Positions 8,378-15,317 of a stretch of DNA of 51,256 bases are shown here, piece by piece. Each line of letters begins with the position of its first letter. The stretch's first letter is position 1. This stretch comes from Marmoricola sp. (GTDB taxonomy: Bacteria > Actinomycetota > Actinomycetes > Propionibacteriales > Nocardioidaceae), in contig NZ_JAOPXI010000059.1 of NCBI RefSeq assembly GCF_025965215.1, positions 1 through 51,256 on the forward strand, read 5' to 3'. The position numbers and the translations under genes were made by a program. The notes below the pieces were generated by a model. The model was not told the origin of the DNA. It did not search any database and saw nothing but the letters and a program-made list of their open reading frames with translations.

Positions 8378-9469
8378 ATGGCGAAAGTTCGCGTAGGCAT
8401 CGTGGGAGTGGGCAACTGCGCCACTTCCCTCATCCAGGGCGTCGAGTACTACAAGAACGCCGACCCGAACGGGACCGTGCCCGGACTCATGCACGTCATG
8501 TTCGGTGACTACCACGTCTCCGACGTGGAGTTCGTCGCCGCGTTCGACGTCGACGCCAAGAAGGTCGGCTTCGACCTCTCCGACGCGATCAACAACTCGG
8601 AGAACAACACGATCCGCATCTGCGACGTGCCGCCGACCGGCGTGACCGTGCTGCGCGGTCCGACCAACGACGGCCTCGGCAAGTACTACCGGGCGACCAT
8701 CGAGGAGTCCGACGCGGAGCCTGTCGACGTCGTCGCGGCCCTCAAGGACGCGCAGGTCGACGTGCTCGTCTCCTACCTCCCGGTGGGCTCCGAGATCGCC
8801 GACAAGTTCTACGCCCAGTGCGCGATCGACGCGAACGTTGCGTTCGTCAACGCCCTGCCGGTGTTCATCGCCTCCGACCCCGAGTGGGCCAAGAAGTTCG
8901 AGGACGCCGGCGTCCCGATCATCGGCGACGACATCAAGAGCCAGGTCGGCGCCACCATCACCCACCGCGTGATGGCGAAGCTGTTCGAGGACCGCGGCGT
9001 CGCGCTGGACCGCACCTACCAGCTCAACGTCGGCGGCAACATGGACTTCAAGAACATGTTGGAGCGGGAGCGCCTGGAGTCCAAGAAGGTCTCGAAGACC
9101 CAGGCCGTGAACTCGAACCTGCACGGCTCGCTGGCCGGCAAGGTCAACGACCGCAACGTGCACATCGGCCCGTCGGACTACGTGGCCTGGCTCGACGACC
9201 GCAAGTGGGCCTACGTCCGCCTCGAGGGTCGCGCGTTCGGTGACGTCCCGCTCAACCTCGAGTACAAGCTCGAGGTCTGGGACTCGCCGAACTCGGCCGG
9301 CATCATCATCGACGCCATCCGTGCGGCCAAGATCGCCAAGGACCGCGGCATCGGCGGCCCGCTGCTGTCGGCGAGCTCGTACCTGATGAAGTCGCCGCCG
9401 GTGCAGCGTCCCGACGACGAGGGCATGGCTTCGGTCGAGGCCTTCATCCGCGGAGACGTCGAGCGCTGA
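8378..9469 (+). CDS. ino1: Inositol-3-phosphate synthase (actinobacterial type)
   Basis: This 363-residue enzyme converts glucose-6-phosphate to inositol-3-phosphate using bound NAD, the first step to phosphatidylinositol, mannosides and mycothiol. The N-terminus carries the Rossmann motif [15 protein letters not shown]. The conserved core reads [36 protein letters not shown] and [12 protein letters not shown], followed by the lysine-rich active-site segment [10 protein letters not shown]. The frame is open from 8351, but an AGGAGG at 8365-8370 lies seven bases before the ATG at 8378, which decides the start. It sits in an operon with padR and is followed by a strong hairpin. Confidence 0.95.
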   Translation: MAKVRVGIVGVGNCATSLIQGVEYYKNADPNGTVPGLMHVMFGDYHVSDVEFVAAFDVDAKKVGFDLSDAINNSENNTIRICDVPPTGVTVLRGPTNDGLGKYYRATIEESDAEPVDVVAALKDAQVDVLVSYLPVGSEIADKFYAQCAIDANVAFVNALPVFIASDPEWAKKFEDAGVPIIGDDIKSQVGATITHRVMAKLFEDRGVALDRTYQLNVGGNMDFKNMLERERLESKKVSKTQAVNSNLHGSLAGKVNDRNVHIGPSDYVAWLDDRKWAYVRLEGRAFGDVPLNLEYKLEVWDSPNSAGIIIDAIRAAKIAKDRGIGGPLLSASSYLMKSPPVQRPDDEGMASVEAFIRGDVER

Positions 9470-9494
9470 CCTGAGGACCTCACCTGATTTCGGC

Positions 9495-9527
9495 ATCGAG
9501 CCCCGGACCCCTGGTCCGGGGCTCGAT
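9495..9527 (+). terminator. Terminator hairpin after ino1
   Basis: A perfect 14-bp stem (9495-9508 with 9514-9527) closes a five-base loop. It starts 25 bases after the ino1 stop. The tail has only a short T run (GATTT), as is common in high-GC actinobacteria. Confidence 0.8.
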
Positions 9528-9594
9528 GATTTCCCGGCGGTAAACAGCTGATGTCTTCGGGCTCAGGGGGATGTGCTCGACCCTCCGGGGTCAC

Positions 9595-9600
9595 TACGTT
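9595..9600 (+). promoter_or_regulatory. -10 box (TACGTT) of a leaderless promoter for the RDD gene
   Basis: TACGTT ends six bases before the ATG at 9607. The longer frame starting at 9571 would place its start upstream of this box, so 9607 is preferred. Confidence 0.5.
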
Positions 9601-9606
9601 GTCCAG

Positions 9607-10182
9607 ATGAGCGATGACACTCCAGCCCCCCCGCCCGAAGGCGCCCCCACACCACCTCCGCCGCCGCCGCAGATGCCGCCCCCGATGCCACCGCCGCCGC
9701 CGTACGGAAGCGCACCGTCCCCGCCGGCCTACGGAAGCGCACCGCCGGCGTACAGCGCACCGATGCCGCCAGCAGGCGCCGTCCCGGCCGTTCCGTACGC
9801 CGCCTGGCCGCAGCGGTTCCTGGCGTGGCTGATCGACTACGCAGCGCTGATCGTCATTGTCCTCATCCTGCAGGTGGCCCTTGGAACTGCCGGCCGGCTT
9901 CTCGGCGATCTGCTCGCACTCGGTTGGTTCATCTACAACTACGGCATCCAGCAGGGCACCACGGGTTACACGCTCGGCAAGGGCATCATCGGGATCAAGA
10001 CGATCAGCGAGTCGACCGGACAACCGGTCGGCACTGGGATGGCCATCGTGCGCGGCATCACGCACATCCTCGACAGTCTCGCGTGCTTCATCGGCTGGCT
10101 CTGGCCGCTGTGGGACGACAAGAGGCAGACGTTCGCGGACAAGATCCTGACCCAGGTCGTCATCGTCGCTCCGAAGTCCTGA
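9607..10182 (+). CDS. RDD family membrane protein with a proline-rich N-terminus
   Basis: This is a 191-residue protein. Residues 4-60 are mostly Pro with Gly, Ala and Tyr (PPPPPPQMPPPMPPPPP, then YGSAP repeats). After that comes an RDD domain: PQRFLAWLIDY with the typical Arg and Asp at the membrane entry, hydrophobic segments, and the TLGKGIIGIKTI signature. Such proteins are common small membrane proteins with no agreed role; some are linked to ion or osmotic homeostasis. The proline tail may bind partner proteins in the cytoplasm, which is speculative. It has its own leaderless promoter and follows the ino1 terminator. Confidence 0.85.
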   Translation: MSDDTPAPPPEGAPTPPPPPPQMPPPMPPPPPYGSAPSPPAYGSAPPAYSAPMPPAGAVPAVPYAAWPQRFLAWLIDYAALIVIVLILQVALGTAGRLLGDLLALGWFIYNYGIQQGTTGYTLGKGIIGIKTISESTGQPVGTGMAIVRGITHILDSLACFIGWLWPLWDDKRQTFADKILTQVVIVAPKS

Positions 10183-10229
10183 CACGACGTCGATCCGACA
10201 TCGCTCACGCCCGGCATCCAGGTCCCACC

Positions 10230-10235
10230 TACGAT
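10230..10235 (+). promoter_or_regulatory. -10 box (TACGAT) of a leaderless promoter
   Basis: TACGAT ends seven bases before a GTG at 10243. The ATG at 10234 overlaps the box itself and so is unlikely to be a start codon. Confidence 0.5.
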
Positions 10236-10242
10236 GCCGGGC

Positions 10243-10938
10243 GTGACTGTTTCCGACGCAGAGCCGGTGCCTGTCGGCAGCCTGCGTGCCGGTCGCCGCC
10301 GGTTCAGCGCCATGCCCGACCGGATGCTGGTGCCGGGCATCGTCCTCGCGGTGGCTGCACTGGCCGCTCAGATCGGCGTCCAGACCCTCGACGGTGACCT
10401 GCTCGCCGGCACCCAGGCCTGCGTGCGCACCTACGCCGGCCTGCCGGTCGTGACCACCTGCGGGCCGTCGCTCGTGCGGGGCCAGCTCGCCTTCGTCGTC
10501 GGCCTCTTCCTCTTCCTGCTCCTCGGTCAGCTGTGGGTGGCCGGGATGAACAGGGCCTGCCTCGATGTGGTCGACGACGTCCCGGTACGCAGCCCCTTTG
10601 CCGGCTGGAGCCTGGTCCGAATCCTGCCGACCGCGGCGGTGGTGTCGGCCGCGATCACGGTCGGGCTGATCCTGTGCGTGCTGCCAGGAGTGCTGATCGC
10701 CTTCGCCACCAGGTACGCGACCACGTCCGCAGTCGATCGCGGTACCGGCGCCCTCGGCTCGATCAAGGTCAGCGTCGACCTCGTCCTCGGCGATCTGCGG
10801 CGCGAGTCCGCGTTCGCCCTGCGCAGCACCGGTCTCCTGCTCACCGGCCTGCTCTGTCTGGTCGTCGGACTCTTCGCTGCCATTCCCGTGGTGCTCCTGG
10901 CCCAGGCCGAGCGGTACCGGGCCAAGGTCCCGGGCTAA
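10243..10938 (+). CDS. Hypothetical multi-spanning membrane protein
   Basis: I do not recognise a named family. The protein has 231 residues from the GTG and about four hydrophobic segments: around 30-45, 85-105, 130-160 and 195-225. Between the first two lies an outside-type loop with two cysteines (TQACVRTYAGLPVVTTCG) that could form a disulphide. The pattern is like the integral membrane proteins that often sit beside RDD proteins. The start was moved to 10243 because the earlier ATG lies in the -10 box. Its stop overlaps the convergent stop of the next gene by three bases. Confidence 0.65.
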   Translation: MTVSDAEPVPVGSLRAGRRRFSAMPDRMLVPGIVLAVAALAAQIGVQTLDGDLLAGTQACVRTYAGLPVVTTCGPSLVRGQLAFVVGLFLFLLLGQLWVAGMNRACLDVVDDVPVRSPFAGWSLVRILPTAAVVSAAITVGLILCVLPGVLIAFATRYATTSAVDRGTGALGSIKVSVDLVLGDLRRESAFALRSTGLLLTGLLCLVVGLFAAIPVVLLAQAERYRAKVPG

Positions 10939-11915
10939 CGGGGTCCGTGGGTGTTCAGCCAGAGGACGGGGCCGGGCAGCTCGCGAGCCCGGTCGGCGAT
11001 CGCGGCCAGGGCCTTCCCCGTGTAGACCGGTTCCAGCGCCAGACCCAGCCGTGCCGCGCGCTCGACCATGCCGGTCGAGGCAGGGGTCGGATCGCCGTAC
11101 GTGGTGCCGAGCCAGTCATCGGCCGTGACGAGGTCTGCCGCTCCGACGGACGGCAGGTCGGTCGCGCCACGTGCGGAGAGCAAGGAGGCGGTCCTCGTTG
11201 CGAGCCGAGCGATCACCGGAGCGTCGAGCGGAAACGAGTCGTTGACGACCGCACCGAAGACCCGCGTGCTCAGGCCAGCGAGCTTGAGCCCGAGGGCCAG
11301 ACCGGCGGCAGTTCCTCCGGACCCGATCGCCGTCACCACCGTCGCCGGCTCGGGCAGATCGCCGGCGCGCACCTGCGCGGAGATCTCGAGCGCGGTCTCC
11401 ACGTAGCCGAGCGAGCCAACCGGGTTGGAGCCGCCGGCGGGGAGGTACCACGGCAGCCGTCCGCGCCGGATGTTGCTCGCGATGAGCCACGGCGCCGCCC
11501 GTCGCAGCTGCCGTACGCCGGCGTACCGGTGGATCTGCGCACCGGAGGCCTCGAGCCTGGCCAGCTGTTGGCGGACGTGGTCGTCGACCGGCTGGTCGAC
11601 GAGGCCGAGCACGGTGCTCAGCCCGTGCTCGCGCCCGTACAGCGCACACGCCAGTCCCCAATGGGTACCGATCCCGCCGACCGTGACGAGGGTGTTCGTC
11701 CCCCTCCTCGCGGCTTCGGGGATGATCCATTCGAGCTTGCGGACCTTGTTGCCGGCCCAGGCTCCGTCGCCGTACCGGCTCTCGTCCTTGATCCAGAGAT
11801 CGATGTCGTCGATGAGCCCGTCGAGTCGTCTCACCGGGCTCGGGGCGGTGCCCAGCGCGACATGGCCGAGGTCCAGTCCGGGCCAGCGCTGATGGAGCAG
11901 CGACATCGCAGGCAT
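10935..11915 (-). CDS. PLP-dependent D-cysteine desulfhydrase / ACC deaminase-like enzyme
   Basis: This 326-residue protein is a fold-type II PLP enzyme of the ACC deaminase/D-cysteine desulfhydrase group. It has the lysine motif GNKVRKLE (Lys57 is the likely PLP lysine), the TVGGIGTHWGLACAL substrate loop and the glycine-rich phosphate loop GSGGTAAGLALGL. Known activities in the group are D-cysteine breakdown to pyruvate, sulphide and ammonia, and ACC ring opening; the sequence alone does not separate them. It is probably cytoplasmic. The SRPBCC gene ends 6 bases downstream of its start in plus coordinates, so the two may share a transcript starting upstream of the SRPBCC gene. Confidence 0.82.
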   Translation of the reverse strand: MPAMSLLHQRWPGLDLGHVALGTAPSPVRRLDGLIDDIDLWIKDESRYGDGAWAGNKVRKLEWIIPEAARRGTNTLVTVGGIGTHWGLACALYGREHGLSTVLGLVDQPVDDHVRQQLARLEASGAQIHRYAGVRQLRRAAPWLIASNIRRGRLPWYLPAGGSNPVGSLGYVETALEISAQVRAGDLPEPATVVTAIGSGGTAAGLALGLKLAGLSTRVFGAVVNDSFPLDAPVIARLATRTASLLSARGATDLPSVGAADLVTADDWLGTTYGDPTPASTGMVERAARLGLALEPVYTGKALAAIADRARELPGPVLWLNTHGPR

Positions 11916-11921
11916 GCCTGC

Positions 11922-12401
11922 TCAGGCCTCGGCAGCTGCCTTGATCTTGCCCAGCGTGAAGGCCATGTCGGCCTGCAGCGTGCTGGTGAACTTGGGGACT
12001 CCGCCGAACATGGCCTTGGTCAGCCGCACCGAGATGTCCGAGATACCGTCCGGGGCCTCCCGCGTCGAGGTGAGCCGGGTCCCACCGTCAGCGGTCGGCT
12101 CGAGCTTCATGCTCCAGATCGTGAAGTTCTCCTTCACCCGCCACGCGATCTCTGCGGTCGAGTCCGGACCGGGCTCGGAGAAGCGGATCACCTTGCTCCG
12201 CGTCGGCCACACCTTCAGGCCGCTGCGGTTGATGTTGAACAGGTGGGCGCCCAGGCCGTTCTCGCCACGCAGGATCGACTTGGCGGTCTGCGGACTCCAC
12301 TGCGGCATGTTGCGCAGGTCGGAGACAAGAGCCCAGACCGTGGCCGGCGGGGCGGCGATCTCGATGCTGGCCGAAATGGGTGCGACGTCGGTGAGCGGCA
12401 C
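11922..12401 (-). CDS. SRPBCC (START-like) ligand-binding protein
   Basis: This 159-residue protein has the SRPBCC helix-grip pattern. It opens with SASIEIAAPPATVWALVSDLRNMPQWSP, continues through alternating beta strands (SKVIRFSEPGPDSTAEIAWRV) and ends in a long helix that would cover the pocket. Members bind or convert hydrophobic ligands (polyketide cyclases, lipid transporters), and the ligand here is unknown. The start is GTG, with CAGGAG seven bases upstream on the minus strand. It lies immediately upstream of the PLP enzyme in transcription order. Confidence 0.8.
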   Translation of the reverse strand: MPLTDVAPISASIEIAAPPATVWALVSDLRNMPQWSPQTAKSILRGENGLGAHLFNINRSGLKVWPTRSKVIRFSEPGPDSTAEIAWRVKENFTIWSMKLEPTADGGTRLTSTREAPDGISDISVRLTKAMFGGVPKFTSTLQADMAFTLGKIKAAAEA

Positions 12402-12592
12402 GCGGAACTCCTGAGGGTGAGGTGTCCTGAGACTACCGACGAGCGGGCCTCGCGGGGTGTGTCACTGATCACGCATTCGCCCACGCACGGACCCCGGACA
12501 CACCTACGCTGACTCCCGGACCTCCCGGACCTCCCGAGCCCCACTGACACTGTGGAGCCCCTCCCAGAACACAGACCCCATCGAGGATCGCC
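12402..12592 (+). promoter_or_regulatory. Promoter region of the first Ig/RCC1 gene
   Basis: This 191-base spacer separates the divergent SRPBCC gene and the secreted protein gene. TACGCT (12505-12510) is a plausible plus-strand -10 and leaves a leader of about 75 bases. The leader includes a short direct repeat of TCCCGGACC around 12514-12532. I see no other structure. Confidence 0.4.
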
Positions 12593-15217
12593 GTGACGCT
12601 CGCCCGCCTGCACCCGTCCCGCCCGCAGCTGTTCCGCACCCTGCTGGCCCTCGTGGCCTGCCTGCTCGTCATCGGCGTGCTCGCACCGCCGAGCAACGCC
12701 GCGACGAGGCGGAGCCTGAGCATCGCCTCCCCGAGCACGGGTTTCGTCAGGAGCGGGTTGAGGTTCTCCGGCAAGCTGTCACGGTCGCCGAAGGGCAGCA
12801 TCGTGGTCATCCAGCGCTTCAGTGGGTCGACCTGGGTCACCGCGCGCAGCACCCGGACGACCACCTCAACCGGTTCCTACAGCACCGTGGTGACACTGCC
12901 CCTGAAGCCGTCGGTCTACAGCTTCCGCGCCTTCGCGCCGGCGAGGGGGTCACTCAAGGCCGCGACCTCACGGATCCACGCGGTCGGAGCACTGGTGCGC
13001 ACCTACGCCACGATCAAGGCGACGCCTGCGACCCTCCCCGCCGCGGGCACGACGACTCTGGCGGGCACGGTCAAGCCCTTCCTCCGGGGCGCCTCGATCA
13101 ACATCCAGCGGCTCTCAGCTGGGACCTGGACCCAGCTCAAGATCGTCAGACTCAGCAGCACCGGCACCTTCTCGACCACGACGTCGGTCTCCGCCACGAC
13201 GTCGTACCGGGCGTCGGTTCCCCCTTCCGGCTATGACGCGTCGGCGACCTCTGCGGCTGCCACTGTGACCGTCAGCCCGACGACGACCAGACCCGTCATC
13301 AGTACGACCTCACTGCCCTCGGGTCAGGTCGGCAACACGTACACGACCACCCTGACCGCGACCGGCAACCCCGCTGGAACCTGGGCGGCCTCGCCGCTCC
13401 CGGCGGGGGTGAGCCTGGACCCGAGCACCGGCGTCATCTCCGGTACGCCGACCACGCCCGCAACCACCCACGTGGTCATCGGCTTCACCCGGACCAGCAA
13501 CGGGCTGAGTGCGGTCCCCACGACGCTCGATCTCGTGGTGGCGCCGGCGTCACCGCCGACGATCAGCACGACGTCCCTGCCCGACGGGGTCAAGGGCCAG
13601 GCCTACACGGCGACCCTGACCGCGACCGGCAATCCGCCGGGAAGCTGGTCGGTCGACGCAAGCAGTACCGACCCTCTCCCGGCAGGACTGAGCCTGGATT
13701 CCGCGACTGGCGCGCTCACGGGAACCCCGACGTCTGCGGGCACGTCGCAGATCACGGTCAAGTTCGTCCAGACGAGTACTGCGCTCCCGGTCACCAAGCT
13801 CCTCCCGCTGGTCGTGGCCCCACCCCCGGCACCCCAGATCCTGACCACCGCGCTGCCGGACGCGACCCAGTTCTCGAGCTACACGACCACCCTGGTCGCC
13901 TCGGGCGGCGCCACCGGCACCTGGTCGATCACCGGCGGCTCCTTGCCTCTCGGCTTCTCCCTCTCGGCGGCCACCGGCACGATCTCCGGCAGCACGATCA
14001 TCGCCGGACCGGCCCAGGTCACCATTGACTTCACCAACGCTGACGGCACGGCAACTCCGGTGGCGTACACGTTGACGGTCCTGTCCGTCGGGACTCCCTC
14101 GACCAAGGCGATCATCGCCGCCGGGGGCACCTCGACATGCCGGGTCCGGGCAGACCAGACCCTGTGGTGCTGGGGCTACGACGACGCCGGGCAGCTCGGC
14201 GACAACGGCGTGACCGGCGACGATCCGACCAAGCCGAACGGACAGGCGACGCCAGCCCAGGTCGGCACCGCGATCGACTGGACGACCGTCTCGGTCGGCG
14301 GCGACGCGTTGCCCGGTGAAGGACACGCCTGCGGACTCCGGGGCACCGACGCCTATTGCTGGGGGGCCGTCGCCAGCGGGGTCGGCTCGACCACCGCCAC
14401 CGGTTTCGCGACCACCCCGGCTCTCGTCCCGGGCGGCCTCGCGTTCGCCGCGATCAGTGCCGGGTTCACCAACTCGTGCGGCGTGACGACCACCGGAGCG
14501 CTGTACTGCTGGGGCCAGAACACGTTCGGTCAGCTCGGAACCGGTGGCGGCGACGTGACCGCACCGACCCGTGTCGGTAGCGACTCGTCCTGGACAAGTG
14601 TCTCGTCGGGCTACACCAACAGCTGCGGCATCCAGGCCCCGGGCAGGCTGTACTGCTGGGGGTCGAACTTCCGGGGCCAGCTCGGCCTCGGCAACCACAC
14701 CGACGAGGCGACGCCGACCCAGGTCGGGCCGGCCAGCGACTGGACCGGCATCAGTGTCGGCAACGGCTACACCTGCGGCATCCGTGCAGCCGGCACGATC
14801 TGGTGCTGGGGCCCGAGCACGAACGGTCAGCTCGGCAACGGGTCCGAGGTCAACAGCAGTGCCACCGACGAGCTGAGCCCGAGCCAGGTCGGCCTTGCCA
14901 CCACGTGGACCTCGCTCCGAGCCGGCGGCGGCCAGACCTGCGCCACCAACACCGGCGCGGAGATCTGGTGCTGGGGCGCGAACGGCAACGGCCAGATCGG
15001 TGACGGCACCCAGACCGGCGCCACCGACAACAACCGGACCACACCGGTCAAGGTCGGCACCGACACCGACTGGGCCTCGGTCGCCTCCGGCAACCAGCAC
15101 ACCTGCGCGGCCAAGACGAGCGGTGCGATCTGGTGCTGGGGCTCCAACGCCAAGGGCAAGCTAGGGATCGGCAGCGCCGCCGCGGTCGAAGTCGCGCCCA
15201 CCGCCGTCGTCGGCTGA
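12593..15217 (+). CDS. Secreted protein with putative Ig modules and seven RCC1-type repeats
   Basis: This 874-residue exported protein starts with a signal peptide ending near SNAA (about residue 37). Two related beta domains follow (about 38-215). Next are three putative Ig (He_PIG, PF05345-like) modules at about 220-500, each with xISTTSLP at the start and a LPAGxSLD...GxxxGTP core. From about 505 to the end are seven RCC1-like units with the repeated CWGxNxxGQLG pattern and two cysteines per unit, which should form a beta-propeller. There is no LPxTG or C-terminal membrane anchor, so the protein is probably released or held by interactions. The target is unknown. The start is GTG and no strong ribosome site is visible. 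The neighbouring gene is a paralogue. Confidence 0.82.
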   Translation: MTLARLHPSRPQLFRTLLALVACLLVIGVLAPPSNAATRRSLSIASPSTGFVRSGLRFSGKLSRSPKGSIVVIQRFSGSTWVTARSTRTTTSTGSYSTVVTLPLKPSVYSFRAFAPARGSLKAATSRIHAVGALVRTYATIKATPATLPAAGTTTLAGTVKPFLRGASINIQRLSAGTWTQLKIVRLSSTGTFSTTTSVSATTSYRASVPPSGYDASATSAAATVTVSPTTTRPVISTTSLPSGQVGNTYTTTLTATGNPAGTWAASPLPAGVSLDPSTGVISGTPTTPATTHVVIGFTRTSNGLSAVPTTLDLVVAPASPPTISTTSLPDGVKGQAYTATLTATGNPPGSWSVDASSTDPLPAGLSLDSATGALTGTPTSAGTSQITVKFVQTSTALPVTKLLPLVVAPPPAPQILTTALPDATQFSSYTTTLVASGGATGTWSITGGSLPLGFSLSAATGTISGSTIIAGPAQVTIDFTNADGTATPVAYTLTVLSVGTPSTKAIIAAGGTSTCRVRADQTLWCWGYDDAGQLGDNGVTGDDPTKPNGQATPAQVGTAIDWTTVSVGGDALPGEGHACGLRGTDAYCWGAVASGVGSTTATGFATTPALVPGGLAFAAISAGFTNSCGVTTTGALYCWGQNTFGQLGTGGGDVTAPTRVGSDSSWTSVSSGYTNSCGIQAPGRLYCWGSNFRGQLGLGNHTDEATPTQVGPASDWTGISVGNGYTCGIRAAGTIWCWGPSTNGQLGNGSEVNSSATDELSPSQVGLATTWTSLRAGGGQTCATNTGAEIWCWGANGNGQIGDGTQTGATDNNRTTPVKVGTDTDWASVASGNQHTCAAKTSGAIWCWGSNAKGKLGIGSAAAVEVAPTAVVG

Positions 15218-15317
15218 CCCGATGACGACCTGACCTGTTTGACCACATACGCACCAGGAACGGCTTAGGCTGGCGCGGACGCCCTTCCCTCCTGCGCACC
15301 CCCTGAGGCTGATCTCG
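15218..15317 (+). promoter_or_regulatory. Promoter region of the second Ig-module gene
   Basis: TAGGCT at 15266-15271 fits a -10 box. TTGACC at 15239-15244 resembles a -35, but the 21-base gap is long. A separate promoter between the paralogues is likely, so they need not be one operon. Confidence 0.4.

Noticed and set aside
13550-15100. A long minus-strand open frame opposite the first Ig/RCC1 gene
   Set aside because: It is low complexity (Gly, Arg, Val, Ala), mirrors the repeats on the other strand and has no promoter or ribosome site.
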